6,059 bases of DNA from positions 1 to 6,059 of the forward strand of contig JACQDG010000435.1 of the NCBI GenBank assembly GCA_016201185.1. Reading direction: 5' to 3'. Origin of the DNA: Acidobacteriota bacterium (GTDB taxonomy: Bacteria; Acidobacteriota; Terriglobia; Bryobacterales; JACQDG01). The notes below the pieces were generated by a model. That model was not told the DNA's origin. It worked only from the letters and a program-made list of their open reading frames with translations, and did not search any database. Shown piece by piece: positions 1 to 6,059 of this stretch; the first letter of the stretch is position 1, and each line of letters begins with the position of its first letter. A program made the position numbers and the translations under genes.

Positions 1-7
1 ATGCCGT

Positions 8-1081
8 CTACCGAGAAGCCTTGGCGGCGGCTGCAGACTTGGAAACTACCGCGGCCTCCGGGCCGGGGCCGTTGGCGGTCACCGCCGGCAGCAGCCCGAG
101 GATGCGACGCAGCTCCGTGTTCAGGTCCTCGCGGATATCCGGGTTGTCTTTCAGAAACTGCCTTGCATTTTCGCGGCCCTGGCCGATCCGCTCGCCCTTA
201 TAGCTGTACCAGGAGCCGCTCTTCTCGATGATATTGTGTTCCGCGCCCAGGTCGATCAAGTCTCCTTCGCGGGAGATCCCCTCGCCGTAGAGAATGTCGA
301 ACTCAGCGGTGCGGAACGGCGCGGCCACCTTGTTCTTCACGATCTTCACTTTGGTGCGGCTGCCGACTACCTCCTCGCCGTCCTTGATCACGTTGGTGCG
401 GCGGATGTCGGCGCGCACCGACGCGTAGAACTTCAGCGCCCGGCCGCCGGTGGTGGTCTCCGGGTTGCCGAACATGACCCCAATCTTCTCCCGGATCTGG
501 TTGATGAACATCAGGCAGGTCTGGGACTTGGACACGATGCCGGTGATCTTGCGCAGAGCCTGGGACATCAGCCGGGCCTGCAAGCCCATGTGGGAGTCGC
601 CCATCTCGCCGTCGAGCTCCGCTTTGGGCACCAGGGCCGCCACCGAATCCACCACCAGCACGTCGATGGCGCCGGAGCGAATCAGAGCCTCGGCAATTTC
701 CAGCGCCTGCTCGCCGTAATCGGGCTGGGAGATCAGCAGGTTGTCCACGTCCACGCCGAGCTTGCGAGCGTAGATCGGGTCAAGGGCGTGCTCGGCGTCG
801 ATGAAGGCCGCCATGCCGCCGGTTTTTTGCGCCTGGGCGATGGTCTCCAACGCCAGCGTCGTCTTGCCGGATGCTTCGGGGCCGAAAATCTCCACCACGC
901 GGCCCCGGGGAAAACCTCCCACCCCCAGGGCGTAATCCAAAGAAATCGAACCGGTGGGGATGACAGCCACCGGCACAATGGCGTCCTTCGAGCCAAGTCG
1001 CAAAATGGATCCTTTGCCGAACTGCTTTTCGATCTGCCCGAGGGCCAGATCCAGGGCGCGGGCCCGTTCCCGCTCGTCCAT
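8..1081 (-). CDS. recA: RecA recombinase
   Basis: RecA is the cytoplasmic ATP-dependent strand-exchange protein of homologous recombination and, in most bacteria, the co-protease that triggers LexA cleavage. The 357-residue product is of normal length. Walker A (GPEASGKTT) is at residues 67-75, the catalytic Glu of IDAEHALDP is E97, and Walker B (VLVVDS) is at 141-146. Loop L1 (GEMGDSHMG) is around 158-166. Loop L2, with GNPETTTGGRALKF, is at 205-218. The N-terminal helix carries the usual QIEKQFGKGS. The ATG start is supported by a strong AAGGAG six bases upstream. The gene is complete, ending in TAG seven bases from the window edge. The tail after about residue 330 is rich in Ala and carries one Glu against two Lys and one Arg, unlike the acidic tail of E. 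coli RecA. It follows the VWA gene by 82 bp and probably has its own promoter. The identification is certain. Confidence 0.99.
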   Translation of the reverse strand: MDERERARALDLALGQIEKQFGKGSILRLGSKDAIVPVAVIPTGSISLDYALGVGGFPRGRVVEIFGPEASGKTTLALETIAQAQKTGGMAAFIDAEHALDPIYARKLGVDVDNLLISQPDYGEQALEIAEALIRSGAIDVLVVDSVAALVPKAELDGEMGDSHMGLQARLMSQALRKITGIVSKSQTCLMFINQIREKIGVMFGNPETTTGGRALKFYASVRADIRRTNVIKDGEEVVGSRTKVKIVKNKVAAPFRTAEFDILYGEGISREGDLIDLGAEHNIIEKSGSWYSYKGERIGQGRENARQFLKDNPDIREDLNTELRRILGLLPAVTANGPGPEAAVVSKSAAAAKASR

Positions 1082-1087
1082 AGCGTG

Positions 1088-1093
1088 CTCCTT
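1088..1093 (-). promoter_or_regulatory. Ribosome binding site of recA
   Basis: On the minus strand AAGGAG lies six bases before the recA ATG. It is the only strong Shine-Dalgarno match in the window; the other genes have weak or no visible sites. This fits a highly translated gene and fixes the recA start. Confidence 0.85.
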
Positions 1094-1119
1094 ATCCGTT
1101 CTGGTTGCTTACCTGCCCC

Positions 1120-1147
1120 ATTGTAGCATGGGCGAACAAAAAGCGAA
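1120..1147 (-). promoter_or_regulatory. Probable recA promoter
   Basis: Read on the minus strand, TGCTACAAT (1128-1120) is an extended -10 element, with hexamer TACAAT matching the consensus at five of six bases. Sixteen bases upstream is only a weak -35 (TTCGCT, 1147-1142). It sits in AT-rich sequence with runs of T and an AAAATTTT block at 1158-1151 that could act as an UP element. Transcription would start near 1113 and give a leader of about 30 bases. I see no E. coli CTG-N10-CAG box, no Bacillus-type GAAC-N4-GTTC box and no GTTC-N7-GTTC box here, so SOS control cannot be read from the sequence. Confidence 0.6.
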
Positions 1148-1150
1148 AGG

Positions 1151-1184
1151 AAAATTTTGGCTACTAACGCGCCGGCGCGTAGTA
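1151..1184 (-). terminator. Candidate intrinsic terminator at the end of the VWA gene
   Basis: On the minus strand TACTACGCG (1184-1176), a CCGG loop and CGCGTTAGTA (1171-1162) form a nine-pair stem with one bulged T. Its core is a perfect 14-bp palindrome at 1167-1180. The stem contains the VWA stop codon and most of a second in-frame TAG directly after it. It is followed by GCC and then AAAATTTT. The U run is only four long and begins about eight bases past the stem, so it may be a weak terminator, an attenuator or a 3'-end stabiliser rather than a full stop. It lies just upstream of the recA promoter. Confidence 0.4.
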
Positions 1185-2078
1185 ACCCTTGCGGGCGCGC
1201 ACCCGCAGATCCTTCGCCAGGGTATGAATTTCCACCTCGTGGAAGCGCCCGTCGGCCACGAACGGACTCGGGGCGTACAACAGGAAGTATTGGTGCCGCA
1301 ACTCGTTGGCGATGTTCTCGAACGATTGCGCCAGGTCGGTCGCCTGGAACGGGTAAAAGCTCAAGCCGCCGGTCTGCTCGGCGAATCGCTGCAGGACCTT
1401 GTCCCCTTCCATCTTGACGCCGCTGCGGTTGGTGGAGACGGTGTAGAGCACCGCTTCGGCGCGGTGGGCCATCTCCAGGGCTTCCTCCCGGCTCACTCGG
1501 CTCTGGTTGTCGTCCCCGTCGCTCAAAATGACCAGCGCCCGGCGGAACTGCTCGGGCGGGGAATCCTCGGGCAGCTTGTCACGGCAGGCGAAGTAAATGG
1601 CGTCGTACATTGACGTGCCGCCGCCGGCACGCAGGCCGCGCACCCCCTTGGCCAACTTTTCTGCGTCGTGCGTGAAATCCACCGCCAGTTCGGCCGCCGT
1701 ATCGAAGCTCACCAGGAACGCCTTATCATTATCTTCCCTTAAAACGCCACGGATGAACTCGATGGCCGCCTCCTGCTCGAACCGGAAACGGTCGCGGATG
1801 CTGTTGCTGGTGTCGATCAGGATTCCGATGCGCAAAGGCAGGTTGCTTTCCCGAGCGAAGCCGATGATCTGCTGCTGCTTCCTGTTGTCGAAGACCTTGA
1901 ATTCATTCTGCTCGAGGTCGGTAATGAAACGGTTCTTCTTGTCGGTGACCGTGAACAGCAAGGGGACGCGGGGCACCTCGACGACGATGCTGGCTTCCGG
2001 TTGGGCCGCGGCAGGGCGTTTCGGGGCCTGAGCTGCCAGCGGCAGGAGGCAGAGGAAGAAAACCAGACCTACCCGCAT
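1164..2078 (-). CDS. Secreted VWA-domain protein (acidobacterial VWFA-related family)
   Basis: The product is an exported protein of 304 residues with a von Willebrand factor A fold; its partner and role are unknown. A Sec signal peptide covers residues 1-18 (hydrophobic VGLVFFLCLLPL, then AAQA) and is followed by a Pro/Ala linker. An N-terminal beta region (about 31-75) contains FTVTDKKNRFITDL and VFDNRKQQQ, a layout typical of the VWFA-related domain common in Acidobacteriota. The VWA domain runs from about 83 to 270. Its metal site (MIDAS) looks intact: D89, S91 and S93 of DTSNS, T155 of GGGTSMYDA and D187 of LSDGDD. The C-terminus RKGYYAP is characteristic. An in-frame TTG at 2093 exists, but the ATG at 2078 has GAGAAG seven bases upstream and starts a clean signal peptide. 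It lies 21 bp after the pseudouridine synthase stop. The domain call is firm; the function is not. Confidence 0.9.
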   Translation of the reverse strand: MRVGLVFFLCLLPLAAQAPKRPAAAQPEASIVVEVPRVPLLFTVTDKKNRFITDLEQNEFKVFDNRKQQQIIGFARESNLPLRIGILIDTSNSIRDRFRFEQEAAIEFIRGVLREDNDKAFLVSFDTAAELAVDFTHDAEKLAKGVRGLRAGGGTSMYDAIYFACRDKLPEDSPPEQFRRALVILSDGDDNQSRVSREEALEMAHRAEAVLYTVSTNRSGVKMEGDKVLQRFAEQTGGLSFYPFQATDLAQSFENIANELRHQYFLLYAPSPFVADGRFHEVEIHTLAKDLRVRARKGYYAPAR

Positions 2079-2085
2079 GAATGGA

Positions 2086-2091
2086 CTTCTC
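2086..2091 (-). promoter_or_regulatory. Ribosome binding site choosing the VWA gene start
   Basis: GAGAAG on the minus strand lies seven bases before the ATG at 2078. The alternative TTG at 2093 has no purine-rich site upstream, so this motif decides for the ATG. Confidence 0.6.
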
Positions 2092-2098
2092 AATCCGT

Positions 2099-2107
2099 AT
2101 TATAACA
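2099..2107 (-). promoter_or_regulatory. Extended -10 promoter element of the VWA gene
   Basis: TGTTATAAT on the minus strand is a perfect extended -10 (TGnTATAAT). It overlaps the TAA stop of the upstream pseudouridine synthase gene. No good -35 is seen 16-18 bases upstream, which extended -10 promoters can tolerate. Transcription would start near 2092 and leave a leader of about 14 bases that just includes GAGAAG. The hexamer also encodes the end of the upstream gene, so chance cannot be excluded. Confidence 0.45.
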
Positions 2108-3080
2108 GGACGAGCTCGGACCGACCCGCCCGCAGATGCGAGAGGTGAGCCTCGAGTTCGGGCGGCAGCGCAGCGCGCACGGTGATAGGCCGGCCGTCGG
2201 CGGGATGGGAGAAGATGATTTCCCGGGCGTGCAGGAAGTACCTCGGCAGGGCGGGCTGGGCTGGAGCGCCATAGAGCGTGTCGCCGACCACCGGGTGGCC
2301 GGCCGCAGAAAGGTGCACCCGGATCTGGTGGGTGCGGCCGGTCGAGATCCGCACCTCCAGCAGCGAGAACCCCGGCCAATCCTCTAGCACTCGAAAATCG
2401 CTGACGGCGGTGCGGCCTGCCCGCGCCCGGGCCGTCATCTTCACGCGGTGGCGGCGGTCGCGGCGGATCGGCATTTCGAGCCGCGTCCATGCCACACCGT
2501 TCTCGACAACCGGCCGGCCCCATTTTCTCCGGCCCGCAACTGAGAAGTTGCCGTGGACCAGGGCCCAGTAGGTCTTGCGAACCTGCCGGCGCGCGAACTG
2601 CTCGGCCAGGCGAAGATGGGCCGCGTCGGTTTTGGCCACCAGCAGTACGCCGCTGGTGAGCCGGTCGAGGCGGTGGACGATGCCCGGACGAGCCTCGCCG
2701 CCGACCTGCGAAAGCTGCCGGAAGTGGTGGAGTAGGGCGTTCACCAGGGTGCCCTCGCGCCGTCCGGCGCCGGCATGAACGGTCATCCCAGCCGGCTTGT
2801 GGATGGCAACGAGGGTTTCGTCCTCGTAAAGAATCTCCAGGGGGATCGGCTCCGGGTGAGCGGCGTGAAGGGGAGATCGAGGCTCACGCCCGGTGTCCGG
2901 CAGCTCAATCCGCTCACCGCCGTGCAGCCGGGTCGAAGGCTTGGCGGCGCGGCCGTTTAGGCGCACCTGTCCCGCCTTGATCCACTCTTGCAGCCGCGCC
3001 CGGCTGGTGTCTGGAAGCTCGCGGGCTAAGTACTGATCCAGCCGCAGTCCGGCATCCTCTTCGCGGGGCGTCAGCGTCAT
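2100..3080 (-). CDS. RluA/RluD-family 23S rRNA pseudouridine synthase
   Basis: The enzyme should isomerise specific uridines in large-subunit rRNA to pseudouridine in the cytoplasm. The 326-residue product has an N-terminal S4 RNA-binding domain (about 12-62, with GLRLDQYLA and GQVRLNGR) and an RluA catalytic domain from about 85. The signature HRLDRLTSG at 136-144 contains the catalytic aspartate D139. Downstream KTYWALVHG (169-177), RISTGRTHQIRVHL (244-257) and HPVVGDTLYG (262-271) are all conserved family blocks. The S4 domain and these blocks resemble RluD, but paralogues share them, so no symbol is given. About 20 extra residues lie between ALVHG and PIRRD (roughly 180-202). No Shine-Dalgarno site is visible before the ATG. 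The TAA stop overlaps the -10-like element of the VWA gene. Family is certain; the target uridines are not. Confidence 0.95.
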   Translation of the reverse strand: MTLTPREEDAGLRLDQYLARELPDTSRARLQEWIKAGQVRLNGRAAKPSTRLHGGERIELPDTGREPRSPLHAAHPEPIPLEILYEDETLVAIHKPAGMTVHAGAGRREGTLVNALLHHFRQLSQVGGEARPGIVHRLDRLTSGVLLVAKTDAAHLRLAEQFARRQVRKTYWALVHGNFSVAGRRKWGRPVVENGVAWTRLEMPIRRDRRHRVKMTARARAGRTAVSDFRVLEDWPGFSLLEVRISTGRTHQIRVHLSAAGHPVVGDTLYGAPAQPALPRYFLHAREIIFSHPADGRPITVRAALPPELEAHLSHLRAGRSELVLL

Positions 3081-3131
3081 GGCGGTGCGGAAGGGCCGTG
3101 CTATTCTTGAGGATCACGAAGCCGCGGTTGT
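3081..3131. promoter_or_regulatory. Divergent intergenic region
   Basis: These 51 bases separate the start codons of the pseudouridine synthase (minus) and the amidohydrolase (plus), so any two promoters must overlap each other or the coding ends. Facing the minus-strand gene there is a perfect TTGACA (3138-3133), inside the amidohydrolase start, but the hexamer 17 bases on is a poor -10 (GATCCT). No confident minus-strand promoter can be named. Neither gene has a clear Shine-Dalgarno site here. Confidence 0.4.
3099..3107 (+). promoter_or_regulatory. Extended -10-like element of the amidohydrolase gene
   Basis: TGCTATTCT is an extended -10-like sequence with a TGC triplet and hexamer TATTCT (four of six matches). 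The -35 region upstream is poor. Transcription would start near 3114 and give a leader of under 20 bases with no good ribosome binding site. It resembles the element before recO (TGCTATCCT). Confidence 0.4.
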
Positions 3132-4673
3132 ATGTCAAGAAACATATTCTTGCAATTTGTTTTGCTTACTCTGCTGGCCGGATCGGCAGGGGCGCAGGCT
3201 CCGAAGCAATCCGTGGCCAGCGGGACCCGGTACCGGCGCTTGGCGGTGCGCAACGCCATGGTGGTGGACGGCAACGGCACGCCGGCTGCGGGCCCGAAGG
3301 ATATTGTCATCGAGAACGACACGATCGCCGAGATCGTCCCGCTCAGCCCGGCGGCGCTGGACCGGGGCGGCCGGGGCCGTCCCGCCGCCGACGTAGAGAT
3401 CGACGCCACGGGGAAATACGTGCTGCCCGGGCTGATCAACGCCCACGCGCACATTCAGGAGGAGCGGGGCAGGGTTCCGCAGCCGCTCCAATACGAGTTG
3501 AACCTGTGGCTGGCCTGCGGCATTACGACTGTGCGAGACGTGGGCAGCGACACCAAGCGGGCGCTCGAACTCCGGCGGCTCAGCAACGAAGGGAAAATCG
3601 CCGCGCCGCGCATTTTTGTCTATCCCTTTTTCGGCCGGCCGCCGGCGCCGTGCAACGCCGAGGAAGCGCGGGCCCGGGTGCGGGAGTACAAGGAGATGGG
3701 CGCGGACGGCATCAAGGCCCTGCATCTGTACCGCGATGTCATGGCCGCCATGCTGGACGAGGCGCACAAGCTGGGGCTGCGCGTCGCCCACCACGCCGGC
3801 GTGGAGGAGACCAACGCCTGGGACGACATCAAGTTCGGCACTACCAGTATCGAGCATTGGTACGGTATACCGGACGCCGCCATCGAGGGCGGGGTCCAGA
3901 ACTTCCCCTCGACCTATAACTACAACGATGAGGGGGACCGTTTTCGTTACGCCGGTCGGCTGTGGCGCGAGGCCAACTGGGACCGTCTGACGAAGGTGCT
4001 CGATGGCATGGTGCAGGCAGGCGTGGCCTGGGACCCGACGCTGAACATCTACGAGGCCAGCCGCGACTTACAGCGGGCGCAGACGCAACCCTGGTTCGCT
4101 GAATACCTGCACCCGGCGCTGGAGGATTTCTTCCGGCCTAACCCGGCCTCCCACGGCTCCTATTTCGGCGTGTGGAGCTCCACCGATGAGGTCTACTGGA
4201 AAGAGAATTACCGCCTCTGGATGGCGGCGCTGCGGGAGTTCGACCGCCGCGGGGGGCTGATCGGGCTGGGGGACGATGCCGGCTATATCTACCAGATGTA
4301 CGGCTTCGGGCTGATCCGCGGCATGGAGCTCCACCAGGAAGCGGGTTTCCATCCGCTCAAGATCATCCAGCAGGCGACGGGGAACAACGCGAAAATCCTA
4401 GGGCAGGAAGACCGCCTGGGTCGTCTCCGCGTCGGCCACAAAGCGGACCTGATCGTAGTCAACGGCAATCCGCTCGAAGACCTGAAGGTGCTATACCCGA
4501 CAGGCGTGGACGAGGTCCGAGGGGACAAGTCAGTCCATACCGGCGGGATCGAGTGGACGATCAAAGACGGCATTCCGTACCACGGCCCGACGCTGCTGGC
4601 CGAAGTGAAGGAAATAGTGGCGAAAGCCCGAGCGGAGCGCGCGAAAAAGATTTCCCGCGAAGTGACGCCGTAA
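3132..4673 (+). CDS. Secreted metal-dependent amidohydrolase (imidazolonepropionase/prolidase-like)
   Basis: The product is an exported 513-residue TIM-barrel hydrolase of the amidohydrolase superfamily, which cleaves amide, ester or peptide-like bonds with one or two metal ions. The substrate cannot be read from the sequence. A Sec signal peptide covers residues 1-23 (hydrophobic FLQFVLLTLLAG, then AQA). The small beta domain is formed by about 37-98 plus the C-terminal strands GHKADLIVVNGNPLEDL (435-451). Metal-site candidates follow the family order: H105 and H107 of NAHAHIQ, K195 of GIKALH as the likely carboxylated lysine, H221 of VAHHAG, H242 of SIEHWYG and D382 of GLGDDAGY. Residue 381 is Asp where I recall Thr or Ser (GTDAG) as usual. 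The ATG start gives a good signal peptide but has no clear ribosome binding site. recO follows after 89 bp. The family is certain; a peptidase or cyclic-amide role is only possible. Confidence 0.93.
   Translation: MSRNIFLQFVLLTLLAGSAGAQAPKQSVASGTRYRRLAVRNAMVVDGNGTPAAGPKDIVIENDTIAEIVPLSPAALDRGGRGRPAADVEIDATGKYVLPGLINAHAHIQEERGRVPQPLQYELNLWLACGITTVRDVGSDTKRALELRRLSNEGKIAAPRIFVYPFFGRPPAPCNAEEARARVREYKEMGADGIKALHLYRDVMAAMLDEAHKLGLRVAHHAGVEETNAWDDIKFGTTSIEHWYGIPDAAIEGGVQNFPSTYNYNDEGDRFRYAGRLWREANWDRLTKVLDGMVQAGVAWDPTLNIYEASRDLQRAQTQPWFAEYLHPALEDFFRPNPASHGSYFGVWSSTDEVYWKENYRLWMAALREFDRRGGLIGLGDDAGYIYQMYGFGLIRGMELHQEAGFHPLKIIQQATGNNAKILGQEDRLGRLRVGHKADLIVVNGNPLEDLKVLYPTGVDEVRGDKSVHTGGIEWTIKDGIPYHGPTLLAEVKEIVAKARAERAKKISREVTP
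3136..3152. repeat. Inverted repeat over the amidohydrolase start
   Basis: CAAGAA (3136-3141) and TTCTTG (3147-3152) form a perfect six-base inverted repeat with a five-base spacer, beginning just after the ATG. A third TTCTTG is at 3104-3109, inside the -10-like element, and TATTCTTG occurs directly repeated at 3102 and 3145, 43 bp apart. The layout would suit a dimeric regulator, but the repeat lies in codons 2-7 and could be chance in a locally AT-rich signal-peptide sequence. Confidence 0.3.
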
Positions 4674-4703
4674 GGTTTCGGGCCGTTTCCGCCTTGCTCC
4701 CTG

Positions 4704-4712
4704 TGCTATCCT
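4704..4712 (+). promoter_or_regulatory. Extended -10-like element upstream of recO
   Basis: TGCTATCCT has the TGn extension and a hexamer with four of six matches to TATAAT. The -35 region shows only weak similarity (TTTCCG with a 16-base spacer). Transcription would start near 4719, leaving a leader of about 43 bases. The 89-base gap between amidohydrolase and recO shows no intrinsic terminator, so read-through from the amidohydrolase gene is also possible. Confidence 0.4.
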
Positions 4713-4721
4713 GAAAAACTA

Positions 4722-4734
4722 CGCGCGCAGCGCG
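4722..4734 (+). other. Small GC hairpin in the recO leader
   Basis: CGCGC, loop GCA, GCGCG form a five-pair perfect stem near the start of the predicted recO leader. No U run follows, so it is not an intrinsic terminator. In sequence this GC-rich such a short stem may be chance; a 5'-end stabilising role is possible. Confidence 0.2.
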
Positions 4735-4762
4735 GCGGGACGGGGCAGACCTGTCCGCACCT

Positions 4763-5539
4763 ATGCCGGCCCGGGAAAGTGAAGCGCTGGTTCTGCGCAC
4801 CTATCCGTTTCAGGAAGCCGACCTGGTGGTGAGTTTTATTGCCCGGGATCAGGGGCGGCTGCGGGGCCTGGCGCGCGGGGCGCGGCGGCTGAAGAGCCGC
4901 TTCGGCGCCGGGCTGGAACGGCTCGCGCACGTGCGCATGTTCTACTTCCAGCGCGAGAACCGCGAGCTCGTGAACCTGGACAGTTGCGAACTGATCAGCT
5001 CGCAGTTTGACGCCCTGTCGGATTACTACATCGGCGTGGCGCTGGATTTCCTGGCGGAAGTTTCCGAGCAACTCCTGCCGGAGCACGAGCCCAACGATCG
5101 ATATTTCCTGCTGCTGCTGCTGGTGCTCGACTACATCCGAAACGGGGCGCCCGGCGAGGATGCGGCCGCAACCCCGGCGTCCCGGCTGCCGGCGGCGCTC
5201 GCTTACTTCGCCCTGTGGGCCGTCCGGCTGGGAGGGTGGCTGCCGGATTTGACCTGCTGCGTGAGCTGCGGCGTTTCGATGCCCGCTGGCGAGCGGGCCT
5301 ATTACGCGCGCAGCCTGCCCGGTTTGGCCTGTGGGCGCTGCCGGCCGGAGGGCGCCTGGACTCTGACGCCTGAATCCCGCGCCATCGCCGAGGAGATGCT
5401 GCACGCCTCGCTGCGGAAGCTCGCGCCACGGGGCGGGGACCGCCGCCCGGCCGCCGATTTGCGACAGTTCCTGCTGCAGCGGCTGGAGGAGCACTTCGAA
5501 CGTAAGCTGGTGACGGCGCCCCTGCTGAGCGAATTGTGA
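4763..5539 (+). CDS. recO: DNA repair protein RecO
   Basis: RecO is the cytoplasmic mediator that, with RecR and RecF, loads RecA onto SSB-covered single-stranded DNA and anneals complementary strands. The 258-residue product is of usual length. The N-terminal OB fold (about 1-80) opens with the typical ESEALVLRTYPFQEADLVVSF, here with Arg-Gly-Leu-Ala-Arg-Gly-Ala-Arg at 34-41 and KSRFGAGLE at 44-52. A helical region follows. The zinc-finger cysteines of this family are present as C166-x2-C169 and C190-x2-C193, with an additional C165. The C-terminal helix has LRQFLLQRLEEHFERKL (233-249). The ATG at 4763 starts right at the family's N-terminus although no clear ribosome binding site precedes it. 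Residues 116-120 are encoded by five CTG codons in a row. glyQ begins 16 bp after the TGA stop, so the two are likely cotranscribed. Confidence is high. Confidence 0.96.
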   Translation: MPARESEALVLRTYPFQEADLVVSFIARDQGRLRGLARGARRLKSRFGAGLERLAHVRMFYFQRENRELVNLDSCELISSQFDALSDYYIGVALDFLAEVSEQLLPEHEPNDRYFLLLLLVLDYIRNGAPGEDAAATPASRLPAALAYFALWAVRLGGWLPDLTCCVSCGVSMPAGERAYYARSLPGLACGRCRPEGAWTLTPESRAIAEEMLHASLRKLAPRGGDRRPAADLRQFLLQRLEEHFERKLVTAPLLSEL

Positions 5540-5555
5540 AGCCGGCCGAATTGCA

Positions 5556-6059
<504 letters not shown>

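Noticed and set aside
236..1126. Long plus-strand open frame opposite recA (296 codons)
   Set aside because: It is antisense to an unmistakable recA, its product is His- and Gly-rich with no recognisable domain, and high GC content makes stop codons rare in such frames.
2079..2093. TTG at 2093 as the start of the VWA protein
   Set aside because: It adds five residues before the signal peptide and has no ribosome binding site, while the ATG at 2078 has GAGAAG seven bases upstream.
3183..3206. The string Ala-Gln-Ala-Pro-Lys shared by the amidohydrolase and VWA signal-peptide ends, as a sign of duplication
   Set aside because: Ala-x-Ala endings are what signal peptidase requires, the rest of the two proteins is unrelated, and the DNA around the motif does not match.
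3098..3919. Plus-strand open frame overlapping the amidohydrolase in another frame
   Set aside because: The product is an Arg/Gly/Ala-rich low-complexity sequence typical of a shifted frame in GC-rich DNA, while the overlapping frame encodes a complete amidohydrolase.
5108..5122. Five CTG triplets in a row as a slippage-prone repeat
   Set aside because: They are in-frame Leu codons in a helical part of RecO. The tract is short, and a change of one unit would not shift the frame.

Overview
The window is GC-rich, fully protein-coding chromosomal DNA from a bacterium. The best clue to its origin is a secreted von Willebrand factor A (VWA) protein of the type expanded in Acidobacteriota. It has a DTSNS MIDAS motif, an Arg-Lys-Gly-Tyr-Tyr-Ala-Pro C-terminus and a Sec signal peptide. 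Together with the GC content, the secreted amidohydrolase and the weak Shine-Dalgarno use, this suggests an acidobacterium, possibly of the Solibacter/Bryobacter type. That placement is inference; no search was run.

Layout. Two divergent blocks are separated by a 51-bp gap (3081-3131). On the minus strand, in transcription order, are an RluA/RluD-family 23S rRNA pseudouridine synthase (3080-2100), the secreted VWA protein (2078-1164) and recA (1081-8). On the plus strand are a secreted metal-dependent amidohydrolase (3132-4673), recO (4763-5539) and the first 168 codons of glyQ (5556 to the window edge). Every gene except glyQ is complete. No stretch over 300 bases lacks a gene, and there is no tRNA, rRNA, insertion sequence, CRISPR array or phage gene.

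How the genes relate. recA and recO lie about 3.7 kb apart in divergent blocks. RecO helps load RecA onto SSB-coated single-stranded DNA, so they share a recombination pathway but not a transcript. recO followed closely by glyQ is a gene order known from many bacteria. The pseudouridine synthase is ribosome maintenance. The VWA protein and the amidohydrolase are both predicted to be exported and have no obvious functional tie to their housekeeping neighbours.

Regulation. Four intergenic stretches each carry an extended -10-like element, TGnTAnnnT, in the correct orientation and near the start of recA, the VWA gene, the amidohydrolase gene or recO. A hairpin spanning the end of the VWA gene and a good recA promoter and ribosome binding site suggest that recA is its own transcription unit. 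I found no convincing undescribed system. The points worth checking are the shared promoter pattern, the hairpin at the VWA/recA junction, the inverted repeat over the amidohydrolase start, an insertion in the pseudouridine synthase and the non-acidic RecA tail.
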